Shown piece after piece: positions 16,785-25,683 of a stretch of DNA of 64,000 bases. Made by a program: the position numbers and the translations under genes. Numbering within the stretch: the stretch's first letter is position 1; the number at the start of each line of letters is the position of its first letter. The stretch lies in the NCBI GenBank assembly GCA_965203435.1, contig CBDBCU010000006.1:474222-538221 (forward strand), read 5' to 3'. A model generated the notes under the pieces. It saw nothing but the letters and a program-made list of their open reading frames with translations, was not told where the DNA came from and did no database searches. This DNA comes from CBDBCU01 sp965203435 (GTDB taxonomy: Bacteria; Chloroflexota; Dehalococcoidia; Lucifugimonadales; UBA3495).

Positions 16785-17609
16785 ATGCCCCAGTTCTTTC
16801 CCCAGTTTCTCATCACGGGTATCGCCCTTTTCCTACTGCTGGGCGCTGCCGGTTACGGCATCGCCACCATCCAAACCCGTTCCATCCCCTGGGACTGCGC
16901 CGACTGGCAAGCCTTTGCCCACGCCGACCGCACTACTTCCATCCTCGAGTCCCTCGCCGCCAATCGCGGCAAGACCCTCTACTGCGCCATCGACCAGTCC
17001 GACACCTTTACCAAGGCCGAAACCTGGGCGGCCGGCAAAGACCGCAACGAGCGCGACGACACCGTCTATCAGGGCGAGCAAGGCCGCTTCCGCGGCTTTA
17101 TCGCCGCCCAGGAGGTCTGGCTGACCGACGGAGAATCCGGGGTCACCGGCCAGTCTATCGACCGCATTTTTGAGTTTCCCCGGGAGGAAAAGAAACGCCG
17201 CCGCTATAAGAACCAGTACCTGCGCAACGTGATTCCGGATCGGCCAGAAGGCGCGCAGACTTCCATGAATTGGGTCTGGTCGGATTTCGGGCCGGAAGCG
17301 AGCAGCACGACTTCCCAGGTAGCCGCGCAGACTGCGGCGGAGGGTGTCTATGTTGCTCCGACCGGCGCGGAATTGCGGCGGCAGGCGCTGACCAACAACG
17401 TATGGCTGGATAACACCGACACGGGCATGAACGTCAACGAGCTTTGCGTCAGTAGGGGGTACCAAAGGGCGGCCAACGTCGACCCGTACTTGAATCTGAC
17501 GGGATTTAACTACTCAAACCGTTCGTCTGGAGGAACGTACTACTCCAGGGCGCAGCGCGGCATACTGTTCCGCGGCGGCGCGGATTGCGTCCGCCGGGTG
17601 CGGCGGTAG
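16785..17609 (+). CDS. Membrane-anchored protein of unknown function, paralogue 2
   Basis: 274 residues from the ATG at 16785, which matches the start context of paralogue 1 (CTTATGCCC). The N-terminal hydrophobic anchor is FLITGIALFLLLGAAGYGIA. Residues about 30-140 (WDCADWQAFAHADRTTSILE, KTLYCAIDQSDTF, DRIFEFPREEKKRRRY) match paralogue 1 nearly residue for residue. The rest does not align with it but also ends in a two-cysteine domain (NELCVSRGYQRAANVDPYLN, then CVRRVRR). The pair shares promoter, leader hairpin and N-domain, with swapped C-domains. Function unknown. Confidence 0.8.
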   Translation: MPQFFPQFLITGIALFLLLGAAGYGIATIQTRSIPWDCADWQAFAHADRTTSILESLAANRGKTLYCAIDQSDTFTKAETWAAGKDRNERDDTVYQGEQGRFRGFIAAQEVWLTDGESGVTGQSIDRIFEFPREEKKRRRYKNQYLRNVIPDRPEGAQTSMNWVWSDFGPEASSTTSQVAAQTAAEGVYVAPTGAELRRQALTNNVWLDNTDTGMNVNELCVSRGYQRAANVDPYLNLTGFNYSNRSSGGTYYSRAQRGILFRGGADCVRRVRR

Positions 17610-17645
17610 GCCGGGCCGGCATCCCCGGCGGCTACGCAACAAAAT

Positions 17646-17676
17646 CCCCGGCCGGCGAACTGCCGGCCGGGGGTTT
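17646..17676 (+). terminator. Intrinsic terminator after paralogue 2
   Basis: CCCCGGCCGGC (17646-17656), loop GAACT, GCCGGCCGGGG (17662-17672), then GTTT. Confidence 0.7.
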
Positions 17677-17783
17677 CTGTTGCCGGTCGGCCCGGATTGT
17701 CGCTTGCCCTTTGCCCCCCCCAGCGGTTATCCTAAGCAACAGCAAAGCCGCCCTTTCCCCAAACTGGACTCCGGAGGCGCATT

Positions 17784-18119
17784 GTGGTTCAAGAGCATAG
17801 CATTGCTGACCGGTTGCCCGGCGACCTGACCCGGCCGCTGACCCTGCCGGCCCGGATTAAGCTGGAATCCTTGGCCGATGACCGGCTGCGGGTGAAAGCG
17901 GCTATTGAGGTGGCGGTATTTGAGACCGAGGGTCTTATCGTCGCCGAAGCTGAGGAGCTGTACGAATGCGGCGACGGCGCTAACCCGGGCGAAGCCGTCG
18001 CCGACCTCCAGTACGCTATTGCCGACCTTTACTTTACCCTGGCGGCGGAGCCGGGCAACTTGGGCCAAGGATTCCGGCAAGTCTGGCAAATTCTGCAAAC
18101 CAAAGTCGAGCCGGTATGA
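17784..18119 (+). CDS. HicB-like antitoxin candidate
   Basis: 111 residues with a GTG start and GGAGG eight bases upstream. The core AVFETEGLIVAEAEELYECG-DGANPGEAVADLQYAIADLY resembles the HicB half-RNase-H fold (a strand, then acidic linker, G.G.t..EA and a helix). It has no extra DNA-binding helix that I can see. It overlaps the next gene by 4 bases (ATGA), which is typical of toxin-antitoxin pairs. The order is antitoxin first. Confidence 0.6.
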   Translation: MVQEHSIADRLPGDLTRPLTLPARIKLESLADDRLRVKAAIEVAVFETEGLIVAEAEELYECGDGANPGEAVADLQYAIADLYFTLAAEPGNLGQGFRQVWQILQTKVEPV

Positions 18120-18376
18120 CGCCCCGGGAGTTTGACCAGCTGATCCAAAAATTCGGTATGACGGTAACGGAGGGCGGCAGCCACCGCAAAGCCGCGCTCT
18201 ACTACGCCGGAAAACCCGTTGTCCGCACTCTCCGCTCCCGCAGCCCCCGCGAGTTCACCCACCACAAGGTACGAACTCAATTGCGGCTGAGCGAGACGCA
18301 ATTGCAAGACGCCCTCCGCTGCACCTTGGGGTTGGACGACTACATTGCCCTCCTGAGGGATAAGGGGCATATTTAG
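18116..18376 (+). CDS. HicA-like mRNA interferase candidate
   Basis: 86 residues. It starts MTPREFDQLIQKFGMTVTEG and has GGSHRKAALYYAGKPV, where the GSH with following basic residues recalls the catalytic-histidine strand of HicA toxins (dsRBD-like fold). HicA cleaves mRNA when not bound by HicB. It overlaps the antitoxin candidate by 4 bases. HicA is usually about 60-80 residues; this one has an extra C-terminal helix. Confidence 0.6.
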   Translation: MTPREFDQLIQKFGMTVTEGGSHRKAALYYAGKPVVRTLRSRSPREFTHHKVRTQLRLSETQLQDALRCTLGLDDYIALLRDKGHI

Positions 18377-18439
18377 AGGGAAAGCCGCCCCTGATCCCTT
18401 TGATAGTCAGCCCAAGCCGCACCCCCGGCAAGCAACCGC

Positions 18440-18476
18440 CGGATTCCCCCTTTCGGGGGAATGACGGTTTCTATAT
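18440..18476. repeat. Half copy of palindromic family 2
   Basis: GGATTCCCCCTTTCGGGGGA-ATGACGGTTTCTATA is the right arm of family 2 alone. It is itself a small hairpin (CCCCC TTTC GGGGG) and lies between convergent genes. Confidence 0.65.
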
Positions 18477-18496
18477 TAGGCGGCCCCGCCCCCCGT

Positions 18497-19648
18497 TCAT
18501 ACCATTACCGCCGCTTCCAGCGAATTGATGGGCGGCAGGTATTCAATCATCAATTCCCAGCGGTCGCCGCCGTCCCGGCTGTAGAAAATCTGCCCGCTGG
18601 TCGTGCCGACATACACCCCGGCCGGCTCCATAGTATCGGTCGTCATCCCTTCCCGCAGGGTGTGCAGGTAGGCATTTTTCTGCGGCAAGCCCTGGGTCAG
18701 GGCTGTCCAGCTTTCGCCCCCGTCCCGGCTGCGGAACACCCGAAACTTGGCATCGCTGACATAACGCAGACCGCCGCCCACTTCATCCTTGGTCGCCGCA
18801 TCCTCCGGCACTACGAACAGCGTATCCGGGTCATGCCAATCCAACCCCAGCCCAAAGCCGAACCGGGAGGGCAAATCCCCGCTAATATCCCGCCATTCCC
18901 GGCCGCCGTTGTCGCTGCGATAGACGCCACAGTGGTTCTGCTGATACAGCAAATCCGGCTGCAAGGGATGGGACAGCAGCTTGTGAGGGCATACCCCCCA
19001 TTCCGGGTAGCGATTGCCCGGGTCAAAATCGGCGCGCACCCCCTTATTGGCCGGCTGCCAGCTTTCCCCGGCGTCCTCAGTGCGGAAAACCCCTACAGCG
19101 GAAATGCCCACCCACATCCGGCCGGCTTGCTTTTGATCCATAGCGATGCTGTGCAGGCACAGGCCGCCCAAGCCGGGCATCCACCCGGGACGGGTAGGAT
19201 GTTGGGAAAGGCCGCTTACTTCCTGCCAGCTGACCCCGTCATCCGCGGATTGGAACAAGGCCGCCGGCTCCACCCCGGCGTACAGAGTTCCCGGTTCGGT
19301 ATCCCGTCCCGGCGCAATGTGCCACAGCCGATTGACCGTCGGCCCCGCGCCCTCGGCATTTTCGCCATTGCCGGCAAAGCGCGGCTGCGCCGCCGCCGGT
19401 TCCCAACGGCCGCCCAAATCCTGGCTGAACTCCACTTGCGGCCCGAACCACATACTGTTGGTGGCGGCGAACAGCCGGCCGCCACTGCGGGCGTCATAGG
19501 TCAGATGAAAAACATCGCTGCCGGGAATGTAAGGGCCGTGCAGCCGCCACTCTTTCCGGCGCGGCGCGCTGTGCAGGATAAAAGCCCCTTTGCGCGTGCC
19601 GACCAGCAGCAGCAAATCGCCCCGGCGGGCCGTGATTCCCTCGGTCAT
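18497..19648 (-). CDS. Beta-propeller (BNR/sialidase-like repeat) protein
   Basis: 383 residues. Repeated BNR-type turns S.D.G.SW are seen as SADDGVSW, TEDAGESW, SDNGGREW, SRDGGESW and SRDGGDRW, separated by about 50-80 residues, giving a six- or seven-bladed propeller. The start MTEGITARRGDLLLLVGTRKG has no clear signal peptide, so it is probably cytoplasmic. BNR folds occur in sialidases, photosystem assembly factors and Vps10-like proteins; the family here often has only a descriptive name. No catalytic tryad of sialidases is evident. Confidence 0.8.
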   Translation of the reverse strand: MTEGITARRGDLLLLVGTRKGAFILHSAPRRKEWRLHGPYIPGSDVFHLTYDARSGGRLFAATNSMWFGPQVEFSQDLGGRWEPAAAQPRFAGNGENAEGAGPTVNRLWHIAPGRDTEPGTLYAGVEPAALFQSADDGVSWQEVSGLSQHPTRPGWMPGLGGLCLHSIAMDQKQAGRMWVGISAVGVFRTEDAGESWQPANKGVRADFDPGNRYPEWGVCPHKLLSHPLQPDLLYQQNHCGVYRSDNGGREWRDISGDLPSRFGFGLGLDWHDPDTLFVVPEDAATKDEVGGGLRYVSDAKFRVFRSRDGGESWTALTQGLPQKNAYLHTLREGMTTDTMEPAGVYVGTTSGQIFYSRDGGDRWELMIEYLPPINSLEAAVMV

Positions 19649-19711
19649 CGGTATTGCCTCCTCAAATGCGCCTAATGGCGGCGGATTTTGTCCCGGCCGC
19701 CATTGTAGCGA

Positions 19712-20677
19712 TTAAGGAGTCAAAATTACCTTGCCGTGACTGCCCCGATTTGCCAGATGTTGTTGCGCTTGGGCCGCCTGCGCCATAGGCAGCGTCCGAT
19801 CCACTACCAGCCGCAGTTGCCCCCGGGCCAGCAGGTCAAAGATTTCCGCCATCGCCGCCGGATGATCCAGCCGGCCCTGCGGCGACCGCCCCATACTGAA
19901 CCCGATGACGGTGCGGTTGGCGGCAAAGATTTCCGCCGCCGGCAAAGCCGCCGCCGTGCCCGAGGCATTGCCGTAGGAAATCAGCTTGCCGTAAGACGCT
20001 ACGCAGCGCAGGCTCTTTTCCAGGGTCGGGCCGCCCACGCATTCCAGCAGCAACTCCACCCCCTTGCCCTCGGTCAGCTGCCGCACTTCCTCCTCAAAAT
20101 CCTGGGCGGCGTAGTTGATGGTTTCGTCAGCCCCCAAGGAACGGGCCAAATCCAGCTTTTCGGTGGTGGACGCCGTAGTGATGACCCGCGCCCCCCAAGC
20201 CTGGGCCAGTTGGATGGCTACCGTGCCAACCCCGGAGGCCCCGGCTTGAATCAGTACGGTATCCCCGGCCTGCAACTGGCCCCGGGTTTTCAGCAGATGA
20301 TAGGCGGTCAGGAAAACAATGGGCATCCCGCCGGCCTGCACCGGGTCAATGCTTTCCGGGTAAGGAAACACATAGTTGGCGTTTATCGCCACATACTCGG
20401 CCTGGCCCTGCGGCCCCATTCCCATCACCCGCTGCCCTACCGCCAAGCCGGTTACTTCCGCGCCCAGCTCGACAATGACGCCGGCGGCTTCCAAGCCCAG
20501 GGTCGCCGGCAGGTCGGGGCCGGGATAGTTGCCCTGCCGCCGCATAATGTCGGCGTAGTTCACCCCGGCGGCGTCCACCTGGATTAAGACCTGCCCCGGC
20601 CGCGGCCGCGGTTCCGCCGTATCCGTCCACTGCAAAACTTCCGGCCCGCCGAACTGCTCAATCCTGACCGCTTTCAT
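19712..20677 (-). CDS. NADPH:quinone oxidoreductase family (zinc-free MDR)
   Basis: 321 residues. Medium-chain dehydrogenase/reductase without zinc ligands: MKAVRIEQFGGPEVLQW, AAGVNYADIMRRQGNYPG, LGLEAAGVIVELG, and the NADP motif GASGVGTVAIQLAQAWGARV. It should reduce quinones or enones using NADPH. A related but frameshifted gene lies at 57801-58772. No strict operon partner: the next minus-strand gene starts 150 bases away behind a palindromic element. Confidence 0.9.
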   Translation of the reverse strand: MKAVRIEQFGGPEVLQWTDTAEPRPRPGQVLIQVDAAGVNYADIMRRQGNYPGPDLPATLGLEAAGVIVELGAEVTGLAVGQRVMGMGPQGQAEYVAINANYVFPYPESIDPVQAGGMPIVFLTAYHLLKTRGQLQAGDTVLIQAGASGVGTVAIQLAQAWGARVITTASTTEKLDLARSLGADETINYAAQDFEEEVRQLTEGKGVELLLECVGGPTLEKSLRCVASYGKLISYGNASGTAAALPAAEIFAANRTVIGFSMGRSPQGRLDHPAAMAEIFDLLARGQLRLVVDRTLPMAQAAQAQQHLANRGSHGKVILTP

Positions 20678-20708
20678 CCCTCAACTCCGCCTTAAACTTG
20701 CTCTACTT

Positions 20709-20818
20709 AACCGTCCTTCCCGCGCAAGCGGGAATCCAGAGGTTGCTTGCTGAAATTGCGGCATTGTAAGCCGGGCCGTTCTGGATTCCCGTTGTCCCGG
20801 GAAGGACGGTTTCTATAT
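20709..20818. repeat. Palindromic dispersed element, family 2
   Basis: Left arm AACCGTCCTTCCCGCGCAAG-CGGGAATCC, right arm GGATTCCCGTTGTCCCGGGA-AGGACGGTTTCTATAT. The inner parts differ (GCGCAAGC against GTTGTCCC), so this copy has drifted. It separates two minus-strand genes. Confidence 0.8.
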
Positions 20819-20829
20819 GTGGTTGCCTG

Positions 20830-21816
20830 TTACCCCTGCCCCCGCAACTGCGGAGACTCCAGCACTTCCGGGTTAATTACCCGCACCGGCTCCCCGGCGG
20901 CGTATGCCCGAATATCCTCAATAACGCCGGCGTAAAAGGCCCGGTAGCCCTCCTCGGTTACATAGCCCAGATGCGGCGCCAGGATGGTGTTTTCCCGTTG
21001 CAGGAAAGGATGGTCGAGGGGTAGCGGCTCCACATCAAAGGTATCCAGAGCGGCCCCGGCAATGCTTCCCTGTTGTAACGCCTCGATCAACGCCGCTTCC
21101 TCGACAATCGGCCCCCGGGAAATGTTGACCAGATAAGCGGTGGGCTTCATCAACCCGATTTCCCGCCGCCCCACCAAGCCCCGGGTGCGGTCGCTCAACC
21201 GCAGATGCACCGAGGCAATATCCGCTTCCCGGAACAGGGTATCCTTATCCACCAGCGTGGCCTGACATTCCGCCGCCCGTTCCGCCGTCAAATTCTGACT
21301 CCAGGCAATCACCCGCATATCAAAGGCATTGCCCACCCGCGCCATCCGCCCGCCGATATGCCCCAAGCCGATTAAGCCCAGGGTCTTGCCTTTCAGCCCC
21401 ACGCCCACGGTCGTTTGCCAGTGGCCGGCCCGGGTCAGCCAATCCTCTTGGGGGATTTTCCGCAGCAGGCCGATAATCAGCCCCCAAGTCAGTTCGGTAG
21501 GCCCTTCTCCGGCCCCGCCGGTGCCGCAGACCAAAATTCCCAAGTCCGTGGCGGCCTCGGTGTCAAAGGAGGCGTTGCGGGCCCCGGTGGTTATCAGCAG
21601 GCGCAACTCCGGCAGGCGGGACAAGACCGACCGGGGAAAGGCCGTCCGTTCCCGCATCCCCACGACCGCCTGAAAGCACTGGAGCCGCGTGGCCAGCTCG
21701 TCCTCGTCAGCCAGGTGGTCGCGGAATATGGTCAACTCGGAATCCGGCGGCAGGGTATCCCAATCGGCCATTTGCCGGGCTACCCCCTGGTAGTCATCCA
21801 ATACGGCGATTTTCAC
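20830..21816 (-). CDS. D-2-hydroxyacid dehydrogenase family protein
   Basis: 328 residues from a GTG at 21814-21816, chosen because CAGGAGC lies eight bases upstream and the sequence then begins MKIAVLDDYQGVA. It has the NAD motif GLGHIGGRMARVG, the substrate-loop Arg region and HLRLSDRTRGLVG, then LVNISRGPIVEEAALIEAL and LAPHLGYVTEEGY with the catalytic His in PHLGY. Enzymes of this family reduce 2-keto acids to D-2-hydroxy acids. The start overlaps the end of the exonuclease gene by 23 bases. Confidence 0.88.
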   Translation of the reverse strand: MKIAVLDDYQGVARQMADWDTLPPDSELTIFRDHLADEDELATRLQCFQAVVGMRERTAFPRSVLSRLPELRLLITTGARNASFDTEAATDLGILVCGTGGAGEGPTELTWGLIIGLLRKIPQEDWLTRAGHWQTTVGVGLKGKTLGLIGLGHIGGRMARVGNAFDMRVIAWSQNLTAERAAECQATLVDKDTLFREADIASVHLRLSDRTRGLVGRREIGLMKPTAYLVNISRGPIVEEAALIEALQQGSIAGAALDTFDVEPLPLDHPFLQRENTILAPHLGYVTEEGYRAFYAGVIEDIRAYAAGEPVRVINPEVLESPQLRGQG

Positions 21817-22531
21817 GATAGCTGCTCCTGGGGCGGGGGCCGGGCCGCCGCCCATTGTTGATTGCGGAATTAACCGGCTTGGGCGCCGGCTCCGCCGGTT
21901 TCATACTCTCAATCCACTCATCGAGGTTGAACCCGGTATGCTGCACGGCGGCCAGGAATACATTGGCGGCGGCTTTGGCATCCTCCAGGGCATGGTGATG
22001 ACGGAAAGGATAGCCAATCTTGCGGCAGAGGTTAGCCAGGTTGTAACCCCGATGGCCCACTTCCGGCCAGGTATGGCGGGCCAGCAGGGCGGAATCCAGC
22101 CAAATCCACTGTTCAGGGAGGGTCAATTGCCAGCGCTCGGCGGCCTGCTGCAAACTGACCCGGTCAAAGGGGGTGTGGGATACCAATACCGGTGAATTGG
22201 CCCGGCGGATAAAGCGGACAATCTCCGGCAGGACTTCGGGAAACTTCCTTTTCCCTTGCACATCCCGCTCCGTGAGGCGGTGCACGGCAATGTTTTTCGG
22301 CTCAAATTCGGCGGCCGGATCCACCAGGGAATACCATTGGGATTGGAGCCGGCCCCCGGTATAGGTTGCCAAGCCGATGGCGCAGATAGTGGATTGGTCG
22401 CGGTTGGCCGTTTCCACATCAATGGCGGTAAAGGCAGCGCCGCCGGGTTTGTCGGCGGCCAGAGGACGGCCGCAATCCGGGCAGCGCCGGACGCCGGGTC
22501 TGACGGTTCGCTGGCAGTTAGCGCATAGCAT
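21794..22531 (-). CDS. DEDDh 3'-5' exonuclease with N-terminal zinc ribbon
   Basis: 245 residues. The N-terminal CANC...CPDC (Cys3, Cys6, Cys18, Cys21) forms a small zinc ribbon. The exonuclease core follows: TAIDVETANRDQSTICAIG (Exo I, D-x-E), VLVSHTPFDRVSLQQA (Exo II), and YPFRHHHALEDAKAAANVF (Exo III H-x(4)-D). It resembles the epsilon proofreading subunit of DNA polymerase III and RNase T; stand-alone copies take part in repair or RNA end trimming. The zinc ribbon is an uncommon addition. It is followed with overlap by the hydroxyacid dehydrogenase. Confidence 0.88.
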   Translation of the reverse strand: MLCANCQRTVRPGVRRCPDCGRPLAADKPGGAAFTAIDVETANRDQSTICAIGLATYTGGRLQSQWYSLVDPAAEFEPKNIAVHRLTERDVQGKRKFPEVLPEIVRFIRRANSPVLVSHTPFDRVSLQQAAERWQLTLPEQWIWLDSALLARHTWPEVGHRGYNLANLCRKIGYPFRHHHALEDAKAAANVFLAAVQHTGFNLDEWIESMKPAEPAPKPVNSAINNGRRPGPRPRSSYRENRRIG

Positions 22532-22564
22532 AAGGGCTGCTCCTGATCCGATTATAGTATCGGC

Positions 22565-23602
22565 CTATTGGAAAGCCGGGGCCACTTCCTTGGCAAAGAT
22601 TTCCAGACTCCGCATTACCTTGTCCCGGGGAATCAGCCGGCCGGGATTCAGCTCGGCGATAAAGCCGTTCAACCCCAATTCCCCTTGCAGATAGGCAATG
22701 CGCTCGGCCAGGGTCTTGGCCGAGCCAAAGGCTACTTTGGTTTCCAGCATCTGCTCAAAGGTCAAGCCGGCCAACTGCTCGCTCCGGGCCTGGCGGGCCA
22801 CGGCCGGATCGCCGGCGGCGGCCCGGTAAAGCTCCCCCATCTGATTAAAGTAAGCGCGGATACTTTCCGCCGGCTCCTCGATCGCCGCCTTTTCCGTTTC
22901 CCCGGCGTAGGTGGCAACCCGCAGGGATACATCCCCGTCTCCGGGATGGCCGGCTTCCTGCCAGGCCCGCCGGTATTCTTTGATACAGGCGCTCAACTCC
23001 GGCACATCCATCGCCCGCAAGCCGACAAAGATGGGCATCCCCCGCTGCCCCATCCGGGGAAAGGTATCCTCCGTAGTGGCCGCCACCCGCAACGGCGGAT
23101 GCGGCAAAGTATAGGGCTGCGGGGCGACATGGGCATTTTCAATCTGAAAATACTCGCCATGATAGGAAAAGGGTTCCCCTTTCCACGCCGCCAGCACCAC
23201 ATCCAGGGCTTCCTCAAAGCGGCCGCGGCTTTCGGCGTAAGGCACGCCATAAACATCATAGGCCCGGGGAAAAGCGCTGCGCCCGATGCCGAAATCAAAG
23301 CGGCCCTCGGCAATCTGATCCACCGTCGCCATTTCCTCGGCGAGGCGCAGGGGATTTTGCAACGGCAGCACCGATACGGCGGTGCCGACCCGCAGCCGCC
23401 GGGTGCGGGTAGCCACCGAACTGGCAACTACCGCCGGCGCCGACAGCACGGAACGGGTGGGGGCAAAGTGAATCTCCGACAGCCACGCCTCATCCAGACC
23501 CCACGCCTCGGCGGCATCCACCAGGGCAAAGCCCTCCTGAAAGGCATCCGCATAGCTGGCGTCATCCCGCCGCTCAAACTGAGAGAAAATCCCGAAATCC
23601 AT
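22565..23602 (-). CDS. LLM-class flavin-dependent oxidoreductase
   Basis: 345 residues, bacterial luciferase-like fold. It starts MDFGIFSQFERRDDASYADA and has AWGLDEAWLSEIHF, RLRVGTAVSVLPLQNPLRLA, GRFDFGIGRSAFPRAYDVYG and PLRVAATTEDTFPRMGQRGM. The family uses FMN or F420 to oxidise a range of organic substrates. Substrate unknown. A palindromic repeat lies beyond its start. Confidence 0.88.
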   Translation of the reverse strand: MDFGIFSQFERRDDASYADAFQEGFALVDAAEAWGLDEAWLSEIHFAPTRSVLSAPAVVASSVATRTRRLRVGTAVSVLPLQNPLRLAEEMATVDQIAEGRFDFGIGRSAFPRAYDVYGVPYAESRGRFEEALDVVLAAWKGEPFSYHGEYFQIENAHVAPQPYTLPHPPLRVAATTEDTFPRMGQRGMPIFVGLRAMDVPELSACIKEYRRAWQEAGHPGDGDVSLRVATYAGETEKAAIEEPAESIRAYFNQMGELYRAAAGDPAVARQARSEQLAGLTFEQMLETKVAFGSAKTLAERIAYLQGELGLNGFIAELNPGRLIPRDKVMRSLEIFAKEVAPAFQ

Positions 23603-23718
23603 ACAGCACCTGCCCGCCGGCCGGTTTAGGATACATAATATAATAATTCCGCCCGGCTAGTTAAGCACACTGTTTTTATAGGGTCAAGTTTATTATGATT
23701 GCGGCCGGATATTTGGCT

Positions 23719-23799
23719 GTAGAAACCGTCATTCCAGCGCAAGCGGGAATCCAGAGTCGCGGCCTTTGGGGGATTCCCGCTTACGTGGGAATGACGGTA
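23719..23799. repeat. Palindromic dispersed element, family 2
   Basis: GTAGAAACCGTCATTCCAGC-GCAAGCGGGAATCC pairs with GGATTCCCGCTTACGTGGGA-ATGACGGTAG over most of its length. It lies between the divergent LLM and LhgO genes. Confidence 0.8.
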
Positions 23800-23917
23800 G
23801 GGGATTGCCCTACCGTTGCCGCCGGGATATTTGCGCCTTGGCCCGGTCAATGCTACTATTATTTTGCCAAACTACCCGGTCAAGCAAGCGCGGCCGGGCA
23901 AGGGCCGGAGGTAGGAA

Positions 23918-25138
23918 ATGAACGACCGGGAGTATGATGTGGTCATAATCGGCGGCGGCATTATCGGCTTGTCCACCGCCATGCAGTTGTCCCGCCGTTT
24001 TCCGCAAGGCTGCCGGGTCGCCGTGCTGGAAAAGGAAAAAGAGCTGGCTATGCACCAGACCGGCCATAACAGCGGGGTCATCCATTCCGGCATTTACTAC
24101 CGGCCCGGCTCCCAAAAATCCCAATTCTGCGTCGGCGGCGCCCAGGCCCTGATGCAGTTCTGCGCCGAAAACGAAATCGAGTTCGAGCAGTGCGGCAAAA
24201 CCATCGTCGCCACTGACGAATCGGAATTGGGGCGGCTGGAAACCCTGTACGAACGGGGCCAGGCCAACGGCGTTCCCGGCTTGGAAATGATTGGCCCGGA
24301 ACAACTGCGGGAGATCGAGCCGCACACCGCCGGGGTTAAAGCCCTCTGGTCGCCGGCCACCGGCATTATTGACTATGTCAAAGTCGCCGCCGCCTACGCC
24401 GCCCGCTTTCAGGAATATGGCGGCGACATCTACAACGATGCGGCAGTGCAGGCCATCCACGGCTTTTCCGGCGCCCTGACCGTGGAAACCCGGCGAGGCA
24501 CGGTGCGGGCCAAACATCTGATTAACTGCGCCGGCCTCTACGCCGACCAGGTAGCCCGGATGATGGGCGAGGAAACCGGGGTTCGCATTATTCCCTTCCG
24601 CGGCGAATACTACACCCTGCGCCCGGAAAGCCAGCATCTGGTCAAGGGCTTGATTTACCCGGTGCCTGATCCCCGCTTTCCTTTCCTGGGCGTCCACTAC
24701 ACCCGCAACATTCACGGCTATGTGGAGGCCGGCCCTAACGCCGTGCTGGCCCTGGCCCGGGAGGGCTACCGCAAAAGCGATATTGACCTGGGGGAATCCC
24801 TGGGGACTTTCGCCTATCCCGGTTTCTGGAAAATGACTGCCCGCCACTGGCGCACCGGGGCGGCGGAAATGCGCCGTTCCTACAGCAAATCGGTTTTCGT
24901 CCGCGACCTGCAAAAGCTGATCCCGGAAATCCGCAACGAGGATTTAGCTCCCGGCGGAGCCGGTGTCCGCGCCCAAGCCGTAGCCGAGGACGGCGCGCTG
25001 CTGGACGATTTTTCCATCCGGCGCGGGCAGCAGGCCATCCATGTCTTGAACGCCCCTTCCCCCGGGGCCACTTCCTCCCTGGCTATCGGCGGCCATATCG
25101 TTGCCTTGGCGGTGGAATCCTTTGGTCTGGATTCCTGA
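23918..25138 (+). CDS. lhgO: L-2-hydroxyglutarate oxidase LhgO
   Basis: 406 residues. It starts NDREYDVVIIGGGIIGLSTA with a full FAD-binding Rossmann motif (about 12-21), then EKEKELAMHQTGHNSGVIHS-GIYYRPGSQK, the hallmark LhgO region, and ENCAGLYADQVARM-type segments (LINCAGLYADQVARM). The C-terminus has FSIRRGQQAIHVLNAPSPGATSSLAIG. It oxidises L-2-hydroxyglutarate to 2-oxoglutarate, passing electrons to the quinone pool. AGGAGG-like GGAGGTAGGAA precedes the ATG. Confidence 0.93.
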   Translation: MNDREYDVVIIGGGIIGLSTAMQLSRRFPQGCRVAVLEKEKELAMHQTGHNSGVIHSGIYYRPGSQKSQFCVGGAQALMQFCAENEIEFEQCGKTIVATDESELGRLETLYERGQANGVPGLEMIGPEQLREIEPHTAGVKALWSPATGIIDYVKVAAAYAARFQEYGGDIYNDAAVQAIHGFSGALTVETRRGTVRAKHLINCAGLYADQVARMMGEETGVRIIPFRGEYYTLRPESQHLVKGLIYPVPDPRFPFLGVHYTRNIHGYVEAGPNAVLALAREGYRKSDIDLGESLGTFAYPGFWKMTARHWRTGAAEMRRSYSKSVFVRDLQKLIPEIRNEDLAPGGAGVRAQAVAEDGALLDDFSIRRGQQAIHVLNAPSPGATSSLAIGGHIVALAVESFGLDS

Positions 25139-25250
25139 TTTCCGGCAAACTGGTTATTGCCCGCTGCTAATCCCCTTGTCCCCCGGAGCCGGGCATTGGT
25201 TATAATCGGTTAAGTTGACATCCAAAGGCAGCCGGCAAAGGCAAGACGCA

Positions 25251-25655
25251 GTGGAAACGGATTTTGACTTGGGCCCTTGGCCGCTTACTGAGGAAAAGCT
25301 GCGTCAGTATCTGGCGGCGGTCGGCGACGCCCCGGAGCTGTATTTGCAGCACGGCTTAGCGCCGCCGCTGGCCCTGTCCGCCTATGCCTTGGGCGCGTTG
25401 CTGGACAAGCTGAACCTGCCGCCGGGAACGATCCACAGTACCCAGGAGATGGCAGTTGCCGCGCCGGTGGCGATCGGGCAGGAAATCAGCGGCCGGGCTG
25501 TGTTGGAACGGCCCCGCCGCCGCGGCGGCTGGCAGTTCATCACCGTAAACTATACTTTGCAAGACAACAGCGGAGCTACAGTGCAGACCGGCAAAACCAC
25601 GGTATTAGCGCCGATCGCGGATGATGATGCCGCCGGCCCGGCCGGCGCAGAATAA
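25251..25655 (+). CDS. Hot-dog (MaoC-like) dehydratase subunit, first of pair
   Basis: 134 residues from the GTG at 25251. A TTG at 25215 in the same frame would sit only about 10 bases after the TATAAT at 25200-25205 and would give a leaderless mRNA; both starts remain possible. The part ALSAYALGALLDKLNLPPGT-IHSTQEMAVAAPVAIGQEI-SGRAVL fits a hot-dog domain of the N-terminal half of MaoC dehydratases (as in HadA/HadC). It lacks the catalytic Asp/His pair of the following protein. The two likely form a heterodimer. Confidence 0.7.
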   Translation: METDFDLGPWPLTEEKLRQYLAAVGDAPELYLQHGLAPPLALSAYALGALLDKLNLPPGTIHSTQEMAVAAPVAIGQEISGRAVLERPRRRGGWQFITVNYTLQDNSGATVQTGKTTVLAPIADDDAAGPAGAE

Positions 25656-25683
25656 CTTTATCCCGGAGAATTCTGGCATTGCG

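Noticed and set aside
7272..17609. Diversity-generating retroelement with the two paralogues as targets
   Set aside because: No reverse transcriptase, no template/variable repeat pair, and the C-domains differ in length and sequence, not only at adenine positions.
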